A DNA stretch of 64,000 nt, taken from assembly GCA_022842445.1 (NCBI GenBank), contig JALHPO010000004.1, positions 1-64,000 of the forward strand, given 5' to 3'. Below are positions 29,013-37,381 of the stretch, one piece after another (the stretch's first letter is position 1; each line of letters begins with the position of its first letter). The translations under genes and the position numbers were made by a program. The stretch comes from Nitrospira sp. (GTDB lineage: Bacteria > Nitrospirota > Nitrospiria > Nitrospirales > Nitrospiraceae). The notes under the pieces are model-generated. The model was not told the DNA's origin, searched no databases, and worked only from the letters and a program-made list of their open reading frames with translations.

Positions 29013-29102
29013 CACAGCGAGTCGCGAATTCTCTTCGCAAAATCCGTAACTTCAATGGTGTTCCAGGTGTTCCACTTGTTCCAGATAGAAGGGGAAGCAC
29101 CA

Positions 29103-29657
29103 ATGAGTAACCTTAGTCTCTTGAAGAAAGCGCGAGAGATTCTAGCTCACGTTCAACAAAGTACCATACCAGAGCCGAAAACCATTGAGGCCACGAGGGA
29201 GACTCCTCTAAGTCTCGATCCTCTTCCGATGGGCCCCGCCTCTCTGCCGGAGCATTACTGCACTCTTTGTGGCGGTGACTACTGGATTCGAGTGACCGAT
29301 GTTGCAGCCTGGCAATGTGGCCGATGTGTGCCCTTAGAGGCACGGGTTGAGACTCTGCTCAGTCCTGGTGGGTCGTTATCAACGGGAACCGCGCCCCGGC
29401 CCGATGCGCCCAGCGAATCTACCGACATCATGCCTGCGGTGCCGAACGCTAGGCCGGTCTACTGGGAAACATCGACCGGTCTAATCCTCGGACCCGCGGT
29501 GCCGGAATTCCTGGCGCGAGGCGGGAGCAGCTATTGGATTGCGACGACCTTTGACGGGCAAATCCGATGGATCAATGCGGACTGGCTGCGATCCCGGCAG
29601 GCATTTGAGCGACAGGTTAAGTCCAAGGTGCTTGAATTGATGGAGGAGCCGCAATGA
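29103..29657 (+). CDS. Zinc-ribbon protein of the element
   Basis: ATG at 29103 (AAGGGGAAGCACC upstream) gives 184 residues. A zinc ribbon (HYCTLCGGDY...QCGRC, about 52-77) sits in the middle, with a disordered N-terminus and a C-terminal domain (YWIATTFDGQIRWINADWL). The Trp-rich part is also seen in other element proteins. Function is unknown. Its end overlaps the next small gene (ATGA), so the genes are coupled. Confidence 0.55.
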   Translation: MSNLSLLKKAREILAHVQQSTIPEPKTIEATRETPLSLDPLPMGPASLPEHYCTLCGGDYWIRVTDVAAWQCGRCVPLEARVETLLSPGGSLSTGTAPRPDAPSESTDIMPAVPNARPVYWETSTGLILGPAVPEFLARGGSSYWIATTFDGQIRWINADWLRSRQAFERQVKSKVLELMEEPQ

Positions 29658-29818
29658 ACCGCTGGCTGCAAACGAAGCGATACACCTGCCCCGGCTGTGG
29701 CACCTCGTACTTACACGACAAGGCCCATCGGCACGCCTGTTTTGAGTGTCCACAAAGGCCGACAAGGAAGAAGCTGGGACTTATCGGAAAAACCTACGAG
29801 CTAATGGCAGGACGATGA
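29654..29818 (+). CDS. 54-residue zinc-finger peptide
   Basis: ATG at 29654 overlaps the previous stop (ATGA), and TGA at 29816-29818 overlaps the next ATG. The product (MNRWLQTKRYTCPGCGTSYL...) has a CPGC...CFEC four-Cys zinc motif and a basic tail. It is too short for the usual length cut-off, but both coupled starts and the Cys pattern support it. It is likely a DNA- or RNA-binding accessory protein of the element. Confidence 0.65.
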   Translation: MNRWLQTKRYTCPGCGTSYLHDKAHRHACFECPQRPTRKKLGLIGKTYELMAGR

Positions 29819-30156
29819 ACGGACCGGTCGAAGTTCCCAGTCTCGATACGCTGCTGGCCGACCCGACGAAGGCGGCAATGCTGCCCCCTGACGCGGCGCG
29901 GATGTTGCTGGCCAGGTTAAGCGGACTCCTCCCCATCCTCATCGTCGGAGCCGTCCGGGAAAGCAACAAGACCGACGCCCCGACCACGCCGGATCGTTGG
30001 TTGTGCGTCAAAGAAACAGCGAGTCAGTTCGGGGTATCAGAACGCTGGCTGTATCGGCACAAGCGACACTTGCCCCACTCACAGCCGTCGCGAAAAGTCC
30101 TCTTATTCCCCGAAGAACGATTGCGCAAGTGGTTCGCCGCACGAAAGACGGGTTGA
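29815..30156 (+). CDS. Helix-turn-helix protein of the element
   Basis: ATG at 29815 overlaps the previous stop (ATGA). The 113-residue protein has a helical N-terminus and a winged helix-turn-helix in its second half (RWLCVKETASQFGVSERWLYR, then RKVLLFPEERLRKWF), typical of excisionase/MerR-type proteins. It could regulate excision, with the AlpA-like protein. It lies last in the coupled set, before a 94-residue gene and the integrase. Confidence 0.75.
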   Translation: MNGPVEVPSLDTLLADPTKAAMLPPDAARMLLARLSGLLPILIVGAVRESNKTDAPTTPDRWLCVKETASQFGVSERWLYRHKRHLPHSQPSRKVLLFPEERLRKWFAARKTG

Positions 30157-30239
30157 CACCAGACCTCCTGTAGGTGTAGAGGGTGTGGTAGTAGGTGTAT
30201 GTTCCAGCGACACTTCTGCAAAACGGGAGGGTGAGACAA

Positions 30240-30479
30240 ATGGCGAGATTCATTCTTAGAGGGAGGACGTTCGACATGGAACAAAAGGACATTGCTAATG
30301 CGGTAAAAGGGAAAGAGCCGGAAAGGATCCAGAAGTATGCCGTCACAATTGGGGGAAAGGAGTTTCCGATCAAGCAGGTTGTTCGACTTGCAACCAAGTT
30401 GGATTCAGCTGAGTTCACAGCCCATGACGCCTATCGAGTGCTCAGAAAGATCGGCTTCGGTATCACCGTGTACGACTAA
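30240..30479 (+). CDS. Small hypothetical protein of the element
   Basis: The ATG at 30240 has GGGAGGG upstream; a later Met at 30276 is possible. The 79-residue product has a basic N-terminus, KYAVTIGGKEFPIKQVVRLATKL and a short C-terminal strand (GFGITVYD). It may be a small DNA-associated protein. It is directly upstream of the integrase by 27 bp. Confidence 0.55.
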   Translation: MARFILRGRTFDMEQKDIANAVKGKEPERIQKYAVTIGGKEFPIKQVVRLATKLDSAEFTAHDAYRVLRKIGFGITVYD

Positions 30480-30506
30480 CCGACCTCTGAAAAAGGAGAC
30501 GGCGCG

Positions 30507-31604
30507 ATGAAACAACGCGGACTCGGCGGTGTGTATCAGAGAGGCAACGTGTGGTGGATCTATTATTCGTTTCGTGGGCAACCCTATCGGGAATCCTCAA
30601 ACTCAGCCCAACGCAGTGACGCGCTAAAGCTGCTTAAGCGGCGCCATGCGGAAATGGGTAAGGGCCAGCTGATTGGCCCAGACATGGACAAGACCACCTT
30701 TGAGAACCTCGCCACGATGATCGAACAAGATTATCTCGTGAATCAGCGCCGCTCGCTCAAGCGGATGAAAACCTCCCTGTCGGCCTTGCGGGACTTCTTC
30801 GGGCCGTCCTACGCGAGAGACATTACACTTGATCGGCTCAACGCCTACGTCGTCGCGAGACTCGATAATGGAGTCATGCCCGCATCGATTCGCAATGACC
30901 TAGCGATCCTGCGGCGGGCATTCCGGTTGGCAGCCCGGGCCGGGAAGGCCATCGTTCCGCCCTTTCCCACGCTGGATGTTCACAATGTGCGGACGGGATT
31001 TTTTGAGCGGGAAGACTTCGAGTCCGTGCGCGCTCACTTACCGGAAGCACTCCAGGGGGTCATGACGTTTGCCTACTGTACAGGCTGGCGGGTCCGTAGT
31101 GAGATTCTACCGCTCCAGTGGAAACAGATCGACTGGACGGCGGGAACCGTGCGGTTGGAACCTGGAACGACAAAGAATGATGAAGGCCGCGTGTTTCCGT
31201 TCGCGGTCCTCCCGGAACTCGCAGACATGCTCAAGCGACAATGGGAAGCCACCAAGGCATTACAACGGACGAGGGGCCGACTGATTGCCCCGGTCTTTCA
31301 TCGAAACGGACGCCCGATCAAGGACTATCGTGGGGCCTGGGATGCAGCCTGCGATGCAGCTAAGGTGGTAGGCCGTATCCCGCACGATTTCCGCCGCACC
31401 GCCGTGAGGAATCTTGAACGGGCAGGTGTTCCCAGATCCGTCGCGATGAAGTTGACCGGACACAAAACCGAGAGCGTCTATCGACGTTATGCGATCGTGA
31501 GTGAATCAGACTTATCTGACGGATTAAAACGGCTGGCGACGTTGCATGACCGGGATGCAAAAGCGGTGGAACAATCGAGAACCGTTACAGTTCTTGCACA
31601 ATAA
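30507..31604 (+). CDS. Tyrosine recombinase/integrase of the element
   Basis: The 365-residue protein has an Arm-type N-terminal domain (about 10-60), a core-binding SAM-like domain (about 65-160), and a catalytic domain. It has Arg195/197 (CTGWRVRSE), His293-x-x-Arg296 (PHDFRR), His319 (GHKTE) and nucleophile Tyr328 (YRRYAI). It lies 55 bp from the tRNA-Leu. RBS AAGGAGACGGCGCG is good. It most likely catalysed insertion into the tRNA-Leu 3' part, and can still excise if an AlpA/Xis helps. Confidence 0.95.
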   Translation: MKQRGLGGVYQRGNVWWIYYSFRGQPYRESSNSAQRSDALKLLKRRHAEMGKGQLIGPDMDKTTFENLATMIEQDYLVNQRRSLKRMKTSLSALRDFFGPSYARDITLDRLNAYVVARLDNGVMPASIRNDLAILRRAFRLAARAGKAIVPPFPTLDVHNVRTGFFEREDFESVRAHLPEALQGVMTFAYCTGWRVRSEILPLQWKQIDWTAGTVRLEPGTTKNDEGRVFPFAVLPELADMLKRQWEATKALQRTRGRLIAPVFHRNGRPIKDYRGAWDAACDAAKVVGRIPHDFRRTAVRNLERAGVPRSVAMKLTGHKTESVYRRYAIVSESDLSDGLKRLATLHDRDAKAVEQSRTVTVLAQ

Positions 31605-31659
31605 CCAGGGTTTCCCCTGATGTATCTGAACAATGACAAACCGCACAACCTATTGATAT

Positions 31660-31718
31660 TGGTGCCGGAGGCCGGAATCGAACCGGCACGGGCCTTGTGA
31701 GCCCGAGGGATTTTAAGT
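31660..31718 (-). repeat. Right attachment site inside the intact tRNA-Leu
   Basis: This is the second copy of the 59-bp direct repeat. It reconstitutes the tRNA 3' half through the anticodon loop region. Confidence 0.9.
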
Positions 31719-31749
31719 CCCTTGCGTCTACCAATTCCGCCACTCCGGC
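31660..31749 (-). tRNA. tRNA-Leu (anticodon UAA)
   Basis: The 5' end GCCGGAG (31749-31743) pairs with CTCCGGC, and A-CCA is encoded (31663-31660). Anticodon loop CTTAAAA gives anticodon UAA, with a type II variable arm (TCGGGCTCACAAGGCCCG). The 3' part was supplied by the integrated element, whose 59-bp repeat ends within the anticodon region. Confidence 0.95.
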
Positions 31750-31933
31750 AACTGTCCCCGAACAGTCACGTCATACACAATCATCAGCCGGCGTCACCAT
31801 CACGATGGCCCTCCTGACCATCACCGCGACCGGTAATCGCACGACCAGCGGGCGAGCTGTCACTATTGGGGAACACTAGAGCGGCGAAACTGTAGCATCG
31901 GGGCAGGGGCGATTCAAGCAGGCAACTCAACGG

Positions 31934-31970
31934 CCGGCCTGTTTCACGAACAATCGTGGAAACAGGCCGG
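31934..31970. terminator. Long hairpin after the YtxH-like gene
   Basis: CCGGCCTGTTTC-ACGA pairs with TCGTGGAAACAGGCCGG with one bulged base. It lies 20 bp after the stop of the minus-strand gene at 31990. No strong T-run follows. Confidence 0.55.
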
Positions 31971-31989
31971 TGACAACGCCATGCAGGAC

Positions 31990-32256
31990 TTAGTTCAACG
32001 CCGCACTGAGGACCGACGGTTCTTCGCAGTTCTTCGCCCCATTGTTGCGGACATTCATGACTTCTTTCACGCCAGACTGCATCGAGCGGCCCAAGCGAAG
32101 CGCCTGGACTTGCGCCTTTTTGGCATACCGGCTGAGATCACGGCGGGTTTGCGCGCCTGTCTTCGGGGCGAACAACAGTCCAAGCCCTGCGCCAAGAATC
32201 GCTCCACCGGCGAGCACCGCCGCAACCTTTGCCGCTTGCTTTCCTTGTTCCGACAT
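31990..32256 (-). CDS. YtxH-type membrane-anchored protein
   Basis: The ATG at 32256, preceded by GGAGGTTCACT, gives 88 residues. The sequence opens MSEQGKQAAKVAAVLAGGAILGAGLGLLFAPKTG, a signature of YtxH/gas-vesicle-GvpP-like small stress proteins, followed by a basic amphipathic helix (RRDLSRYAKKAQVQALRLGR). It probably lies at the inner membrane. Function is not established. It is native DNA to the right of the element. Confidence 0.75.
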   Translation of the reverse strand: MSEQGKQAAKVAAVLAGGAILGAGLGLLFAPKTGAQTRRDLSRYAKKAQVQALRLGRSMQSGVKEVMNVRNNGAKNCEEPSVLSAALN

Positions 32257-32524
32257 AGTGAACCTCCTACGAATAATATAATGAATCATGGTGAAGAGGC
32301 GCCTGGGCGATCTCTCCTCTGATACATCCTCTCTCAGCAGTATTCGTGCCAGCCCATAGCCGACGCGGATTCAGCCTAAATACGTGGACTATGCCTCCGG
32401 CGATTAGCTCCGATTAACAAAGGGGCTAATTTTGCCAACAGTCACAACACAGTCGTCTCAGAAATCCAACAGCCCCCCTGCCATTCGCCGGTGGGAGCCA
32501 CTTTGCGGAGCCTGGCCGCTTGGC

Positions 32525-32553
32525 TTGCAATGCACTGCCTGCTCCCCTATGAT
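32525..32553 (+). promoter_or_regulatory. Candidate sigma-70 promoter of lgt
   Basis: TTGCAA (32525-32530), a 17-bp spacer and TATGAT (32548-32553) lie 28 bp before the GTG start at 32582, which has GGAGG just before it. The spacing fits a short leader. Confidence 0.6.
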
Positions 32554-32581
32554 CCCTTCAGCTACGATTGTTGGAGGACGA

Positions 32582-33403
32582 GTGGGCTCATTCGCCGCAA
32601 TTCCCTTTCCCAATATCAATCCGGTCTTTTTAGAACTCGGTCCTCTCCAGTTCCGTTGGTATGGGTTGATGTACCTGATCGGCCTCACGGCCGCGTACCT
32701 GCTCATCAAGAGAACGGCGGCGGCGAAGGCCCTGCCCCTCGGCCCCGATCACATCTATGACATGGTCGTCTTCGCGGCGTTCGGCGTCTTTCTGGGCGGA
32801 AGAATCGGCTACACGCTGTTTTACAACTTCCCCTACTATTCGCAGAACCCCTTGAAGATCTTCGCCGTGTGGGAAGGCGGCATGTCGTTTCACGGCGGCC
32901 TGCTCGGCACCATCATAGCCCTGCTCTGGTTCAGCAAGCGCCGCGGATTTCCCGCCTATACGGTCGCAGACCTCGCCGCTTCGGTCACGCCGATCGGACT
33001 CGGCTTCGGCCGGCTGGGCAACTTTATCAATGGCGAACTCTACGGGCGGGCGACTGATGTGGACTGGTGCATGGTGTTTCCGACCGGCGGGCCGACATGC
33101 CGTCATCCGTCCCAACTCTACGAAGCCGGGTTGGAGGGCCTGCTGCTCTTTACGGTGCTGTGGATCATCGGGCGGCGGACCACGCCGCCGGGCACCATCT
33201 TCTGGAGTTTTCTCACCGGCTACGGGATCTGCCGGATGATCGTGGAACTCTTTCGGGAACCGGATCAGCAGATGGGATTTATATTCGGTCCGATCACCAT
33301 GGGACAAGTACTCTCGATACCGATGGTGCTCATCGGAATCGTGATGCTGACGTGGGGATTCTACAAAGCTTCGTCCGGTTCCCTGCCCAGGACGAAGCTT
33401 TGA
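32582..33403 (+). CDS. lgt: Prolipoprotein diacylglyceryl transferase
   Basis: The 273-residue membrane protein starts at GTG with GGAGG upstream. It has about seven helices and the family motifs FPNINPVFLELGPLQFRWYG at the N-terminus and GLGFGRLGNFINGELYGR (Lgt signature, about 135-155). It transfers the diacylglyceryl group from phosphatidylglycerol to the lipobox Cys of prolipoproteins, at the inner membrane. This fits with the lipoproteins and Lnt/Lol genes in the window. Longer N-terminal extensions upstream lie before the promoter. A hairpin overlaps its stop codon. Confidence 0.95.
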   Translation: MGSFAAIPFPNINPVFLELGPLQFRWYGLMYLIGLTAAYLLIKRTAAAKALPLGPDHIYDMVVFAAFGVFLGGRIGYTLFYNFPYYSQNPLKIFAVWEGGMSFHGGLLGTIIALLWFSKRRGFPAYTVADLAASVTPIGLGFGRLGNFINGELYGRATDVDWCMVFPTGGPTCRHPSQLYEAGLEGLLLFTVLWIIGRRTTPPGTIFWSFLTGYGICRMIVELFREPDQQMGFIFGPITMGQVLSIPMVLIGIVMLTWGFYKASSGSLPRTKL

Positions 33404-33486
33404 GTCATAAGTTTTGAGTTTTCAGTTTTTAGTCTTAAAGATGTCCGCAACTCAACACTCACAACTCAAAACTCATCACTGTTTTT
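33365..33486 (+). terminator. Terminator region after lgt
   Basis: A perfect 12-bp hairpin (AAAGCTTCGTCC, 33365-33376, with 33390-33401) overlaps the lgt stop codon. A second inverted pair (33403-33420 with 33463-33480, 15 of 18) is followed by GTTTTTAG. The two are likely to end lgt transcription. Confidence 0.65.
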
Positions 33487-33868
33487 AGTACGGCATCTCA
33501 TCATCATCCAATCCGACGTGGTGCCCCAATTCATGCACCACCGTGTCATAGACCTCCTGCACCACTTCTTCAGGGCTTTCACATTGGCGCAGGATCGGCC
33601 CGCGGTAAATGGAAATTTTCGCCGGCTCCGTTCCGCCCGAGGCGAAGAACGAATCCTCCAGTAACGACTGCCCCTGATACAGCCCCAGCAAATCGTCCTC
33701 ACTGTCGAGTTCGAGATCCTCGAGTACGTCGCGCGAAGGTTCTTCTTCCACCACCACGGCAATGGATTCCATCAGGTTCGCGTACACAGGCGGCAAGTCG
33801 GCAATGGCCTGCCGCACGAGTTGCGCGAACGCTTCCGGAGAAATGTCCCGGCGCCGCTTAGCCGCCAT
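33485..33868 (-). CDS. Zincin-like metallopeptidase (DUF1025 family)
   Basis: The 127-residue protein is a small minigluzincin with the HExxH motif VVHELGHHVGLDDDEMPY at its C-terminus. The two His coordinate zinc and the Glu is catalytic; the third ligand, as in this family, is the downstream Asp/Glu. The N-terminal half is helical and acidic. Members are found widely but lack known substrates. The gene is convergent with lgt and ends next to the lgt terminator. RBS GAGAGG precedes ATG by eight bases. Confidence 0.85.
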   Translation of the reverse strand: MAAKRRRDISPEAFAQLVRQAIADLPPVYANLMESIAVVVEEEPSRDVLEDLELDSEDDLLGLYQGQSLLEDSFFASGGTEPAKISIYRGPILRQCESPEEVVQEVYDTVVHELGHHVGLDDDEMPY

Positions 33869-34033
33869 GCCGATTTCCTCTCTTAGCCCAGGCTACTCAT
33901 GAGCACTTCGACCATAACCGCCGATGCACCACTCACGGGCGAATGGCGAGATTGGCGGGACAAGCGAGACGAGCAAGAACCGGACTCGCGCAGAATTACC
34001 TAGTTCGCGCTGAACCATCGTGAACCATACAGA

Positions 34034-37000
34034 TCATAATTCAACCCGTACGCCCGGCCGCAGAAACACGCACTCAAACGAAGCGGCCTCGCCGCCCAAA
34101 CATCGAGCCGCGGCAGCCCGGTACACTTCGGCTTGTTCCGCATACTGCTGCGCCCTCACCTGTGCCTCGGCAGCTGCGATCTGATCGGTCTTATAATCTG
34201 CAATCCAGAGCCTTCCGTCCAGACGATACATCAGATCCATCACCCCTTCCATCACCTGTCCTTCCTGCCAGGGAATGATGAAGGGAATTTCTCTGCCCAG
34301 AATCTCGGCTCCCTGCAAACGCCGATAGTATTCCGACAACAGAAATGCACTCATGAGCGACGCGAGATCATCCCGCACGGCTTCCCTGCAGCCCGCTTCC
34401 GGTGGAACAATCTGACGGCAGAGCAATTCAAGCTCCGTCACAGGAGGCGGCCTCACGACCGAGAAGTCCCAGCGTTCCAGCAACGCATGGGCGCAGATCC
34501 CGACGAACCGCCCATACCCCTCCGTTTTGTGCTCCCGGCTTCGTACCGCTTGACCAACGAGACGGTCGTCATGCATCCGCGATGGAGTCAACTGTCGAGC
34601 CAGGCTACGGCTCTCCGTTCGTCGCATTTGCCTGATGGCGTACCGTTCGATCAACACGGGCAGCGAAGGGGCCGCAACAGAGGCCACGGCTTTGCGAGGC
34701 CTCCGTCGGTTCGTCGTCGTCGCGGGCACGATGGTGCGAGTCATGCGCGCGGCCCCGACCTCGATGTCGGCACCTGCTTCCTCGAAGGCCTCACTCCCAA
34801 CCGCCTCTTGCAGTAACCCCAATACCGCATCGCGCCCGGGTTTTCGCACAAGACCGCCGGAAAGCACCAACAGATCACGAGCCCTCGTCATCCCCACATA
34901 CAACAGCCGCCGCTGTTCCGCCTCCTCACGCGCCGCCATTTTGTTCCCGACGAGGACCGATCCCAGATTGCGCTGCGCCCCCAGCGACACCCCGTAGCAC
35001 CCGCTCGACCAATCATGCTGCACAGACGGCCCCTTGCGGGGCGTTCGCGCGCCTTGATGCACTCCGGGCAGAATGACGACCGGGAATTCGAGTCCTTTGG
35101 CCTTATGAATCGTCAGAATTCGCACCGCATCGAGCGACGCTTCGGCCAGCGCGCTTTCCGCTTCGTCCGGCTGCTCGTCGAGACGCTCCAGCATCATATC
35201 CACAAAACCTGTCAAGGTGAGATGCGGCCGGTCGGCGACTTCCTCGGCCATGTCACGCGCCTTTAAGAGATTCGCCACCGCCTGTTCGCCGTGCAGCGAC
35301 GCCGCCGCCAATTCAAGGACCGGCAGCCGTTTGAAGATCAGATCGAACACATCCGGGACCGGGCGAAGCGGCGCGAGACGATGCAGCTCTGCCAGCCGTT
35401 CATAGAATGTCCTCACCGTACCGGCCTGCGGATGAGCCCAGCGCGCAAGCGTCTCCGGCCTGGTGATATCCAAGGCGTCCAGTTGCCGTAGCGCCAGCAA
35501 GTCCCGATCCGCCACGCCGCCCAGCGGCGACCGGAGCAGACCGGCCAGCGCGATGCGATCATGTGGGTTGTCGAGCACTCGCAAGAGATTCACCAGGTCG
35601 ATGATTTCCTGCCGCCGGTAAAAATGCTTCTCTCCGTCTGTCAGATACGCGATATCCCACCGGCGGAGCGCATCCAGATAATCCTGAGCCTGGGTCAACT
35701 TTCTGAAGATCAACGCAATGTGCCCCGGTTGCAGAGGCACCGGCCTCCGGTCACGGTCGAAGACGGTCGTGCCGGCGAGCAATTCCTCTTTGATCCAGCG
35801 GGCCAACTGGTCGGCCTCTGCGCGTGTGGCGGCGGCCGTGTCGAAGTCCTCGGCATCGGACTCGGCGGTGACGAGCCTGATCCGCACACCGGAAGCGGAC
35901 AGCTCAGGCTTCCGGTGCGGCTGCGCAAATAACCGCTCGTTCGACGGTTGAATGTGCGGTTGGGCGACAAACAACCGATCGAACAGGTTGTTGACCACGG
36001 ACAGCACCGCGTCGTCGCTGCGAAAATTCGTCACGAGCGAATGGACGATCCCTCCGCCTGCGACAACCTTGTCCACAACCCGCTCAAACGCTTCGATATC
36101 GGCCCGACGGAAAGCGTAGATCGATTGCTTGGGATCGCCGACGATGAACAGTTTGCCGGGCTCCAGTTCGAGATCCTGCCAGGTCTGTTTCGAGCTGCCC
36201 ATCCGCTCGGCCAGATAGAGAACGATTTCGTATTGCACCGGGTCCGTATCCTGGAACTCATCCACGAGAATGGCGCGATGACTGTGTTTGATCCTGGCTC
36301 TCGCCGACGGATGGTCGCGCAGCAGGGATTTGGCGCGAGTCAGGAGCCCGTCGAACGAAATCCATCCGGAGGCCAGGAAAGACTGCCTGACCCCGCTCAG
36401 AAACGGCCCCAGCAGTTCGAACAGATCGCTCATGTAGGGTTGATTCACTGACAGCAGTTGCTGCGCAACGGACACCACCGCCTTGGTCTCGGCAAATGCC
36501 CCTTCGTCCCAGCCGCTGGTGGGTTTGCCGATGTCCTTTTCAAGGAGTGCGCGGTCGTCATCGGACAGCCGCTCCATGCCCTGGGCTCCATGATCCAGCA
36601 CTACCGTAAGACATCGGGATGCGGCAGACAGCATCTTGTCTGCCTTCACCTGCTTGGCCTTTACACGGCTGGCCGACAAACCATCGGCTGTTGCGCGCAG
36701 ACGCTCCAACCAGTCACGAACCGGGCCGTCGATCGACGCCGCCCGGCATTGGCGTGCAAGCTCCGGCACATCGATCGACTCGCCGGCCAGCGTAACGGCC
36801 AGATCATAGAAGTCATCGAGGCTCGTTCCGGCCAGCACCCGCCTCCATTGCGCATGATGCTGCCCCATCGCTCCGAGTTCCTCCGCCAGCCACGCCTGCC
36901 ACCTGGAATTGAACAGCTCGGTGAATCGTGTGCCGTCGTCTTCTTGAAACGATGGGTCCAGGCCGGACTCCAGCGGATGCAATCGCAAGAGATGTGCGGC

Positions 37001-37381
37001 AAAACTGTGCAGCGTCCCGATCTGGGCCTTCTCGAACTGCGCGAGCGCCTGTCCGGCCCGTTCCCTCACCTGATCGGACGACAACTGATACCGCGCGCGA
37101 AAAAGCGCCGACAACGACTCATCGGCAGACTCGGCGAGTTTGGTCAATTCCCGCCGGAGCCGCTGTTTCATCTCCGTCGCAGCCTTGTTGGTGAAGGTCA
37201 GCGCGACGATCTCGGTGATCGCCAACGGCTGCGGCTCCCGCATCAGCAGATTCAACATCCGATTGACGAGAATCGTGGTCTTGCCGGTACCGGCCCCGGC
37301 CCTCACAACCACATTCCGATCCCATGTCGTCTGTGCCAGAATCCGATCCTGGGCATCCGATAGGGGTGTTCCCTCATTCAT
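34034..37381 (-). CDS. addA: AddA-like UvrD-family helicase with C-terminal nuclease
   Basis: From ATG 37381 the product is 1,115 residues. It contains a UvrD-type helicase: Walker A AGAGTGKT (28-35), motif II ILVDEFQDTDPVQYE, motif V LTIHKAKGLEFPVVI and motif VI LLYVGMTRARDLL. A RecB-family PD-(D/E)XK nuclease closes the C-terminus (GVMDLMYRLDGRLWIADYKTD). Together with the next gene it would process double-strand breaks as AddAB. It overlaps the stop of the AddB-like gene by 8 bp, so translation is coupled. The 42-residue upstream extension is inside that gene and is rejected. Confidence 0.9.
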   Translation of the reverse strand: MNEGTPLSDAQDRILAQTTWDRNVVVRAGAGTGKTTILVNRMLNLLMREPQPLAITEIVALTFTNKAATEMKQRLRRELTKLAESADESLSALFRARYQLSSDQVRERAGQALAQFEKAQIGTLHSFAAHLLRLHPLESGLDPSFQEDDGTRFTELFNSRWQAWLAEELGAMGQHHAQWRRVLAGTSLDDFYDLAVTLAGESIDVPELARQCRAASIDGPVRDWLERLRATADGLSASRVKAKQVKADKMLSAASRCLTVVLDHGAQGMERLSDDDRALLEKDIGKPTSGWDEGAFAETKAVVSVAQQLLSVNQPYMSDLFELLGPFLSGVRQSFLASGWISFDGLLTRAKSLLRDHPSARARIKHSHRAILVDEFQDTDPVQYEIVLYLAERMGSSKQTWQDLELEPGKLFIVGDPKQSIYAFRRADIEAFERVVDKVVAGGGIVHSLVTNFRSDDAVLSVVNNLFDRLFVAQPHIQPSNERLFAQPHRKPELSASGVRIRLVTAESDAEDFDTAAATRAEADQLARWIKEELLAGTTVFDRDRRPVPLQPGHIALIFRKLTQAQDYLDALRRWDIAYLTDGEKHFYRRQEIIDLVNLLRVLDNPHDRIALAGLLRSPLGGVADRDLLALRQLDALDITRPETLARWAHPQAGTVRTFYERLAELHRLAPLRPVPDVFDLIFKRLPVLELAAASLHGEQAVANLLKARDMAEEVADRPHLTLTGFVDMMLERLDEQPDEAESALAEASLDAVRILTIHKAKGLEFPVVILPGVHQGARTPRKGPSVQHDWSSGCYGVSLGAQRNLGSVLVGNKMAAREEAEQRRLLYVGMTRARDLLVLSGGLVRKPGRDAVLGLLQEAVGSEAFEEAGADIEVGAARMTRTIVPATTTNRRRPRKAVASVAAPSLPVLIERYAIRQMRRTESRSLARQLTPSRMHDDRLVGQAVRSREHKTEGYGRFVGICAHALLERWDFSVVRPPPVTELELLCRQIVPPEAGCREAVRDDLASLMSAFLLSEYYRRLQGAEILGREIPFIIPWQEGQVMEGVMDLMYRLDGRLWIADYKTDQIAAAEAQVRAQQYAEQAEVYRAAAARCLGGEAASFECVFLRPGVRVEL

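Larger units (their letters stand above)
21194..31718. mobile_element. 10.5-kb integrated element in tRNA-Leu(UAA), phage-satellite-like
   Basis: The element is bounded by a 59-bp direct repeat (21194-21252 and 31660-31718) equal to the 3' part of tRNA-Leu. The intact tRNA remains at the right end, beside the integrase. Contents: terminase-small-subunit-like protein, two small minus-strand genes, a block of four exported proteins, zinc-ribbon protein, AlpA-type HTH, primase zinc finger, helicase-like ATPase, small zinc and HTH proteins, and integrase. No structural phage or conjugation genes are seen. This combination resembles a satellite or small integrative element. Confidence 0.85.
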
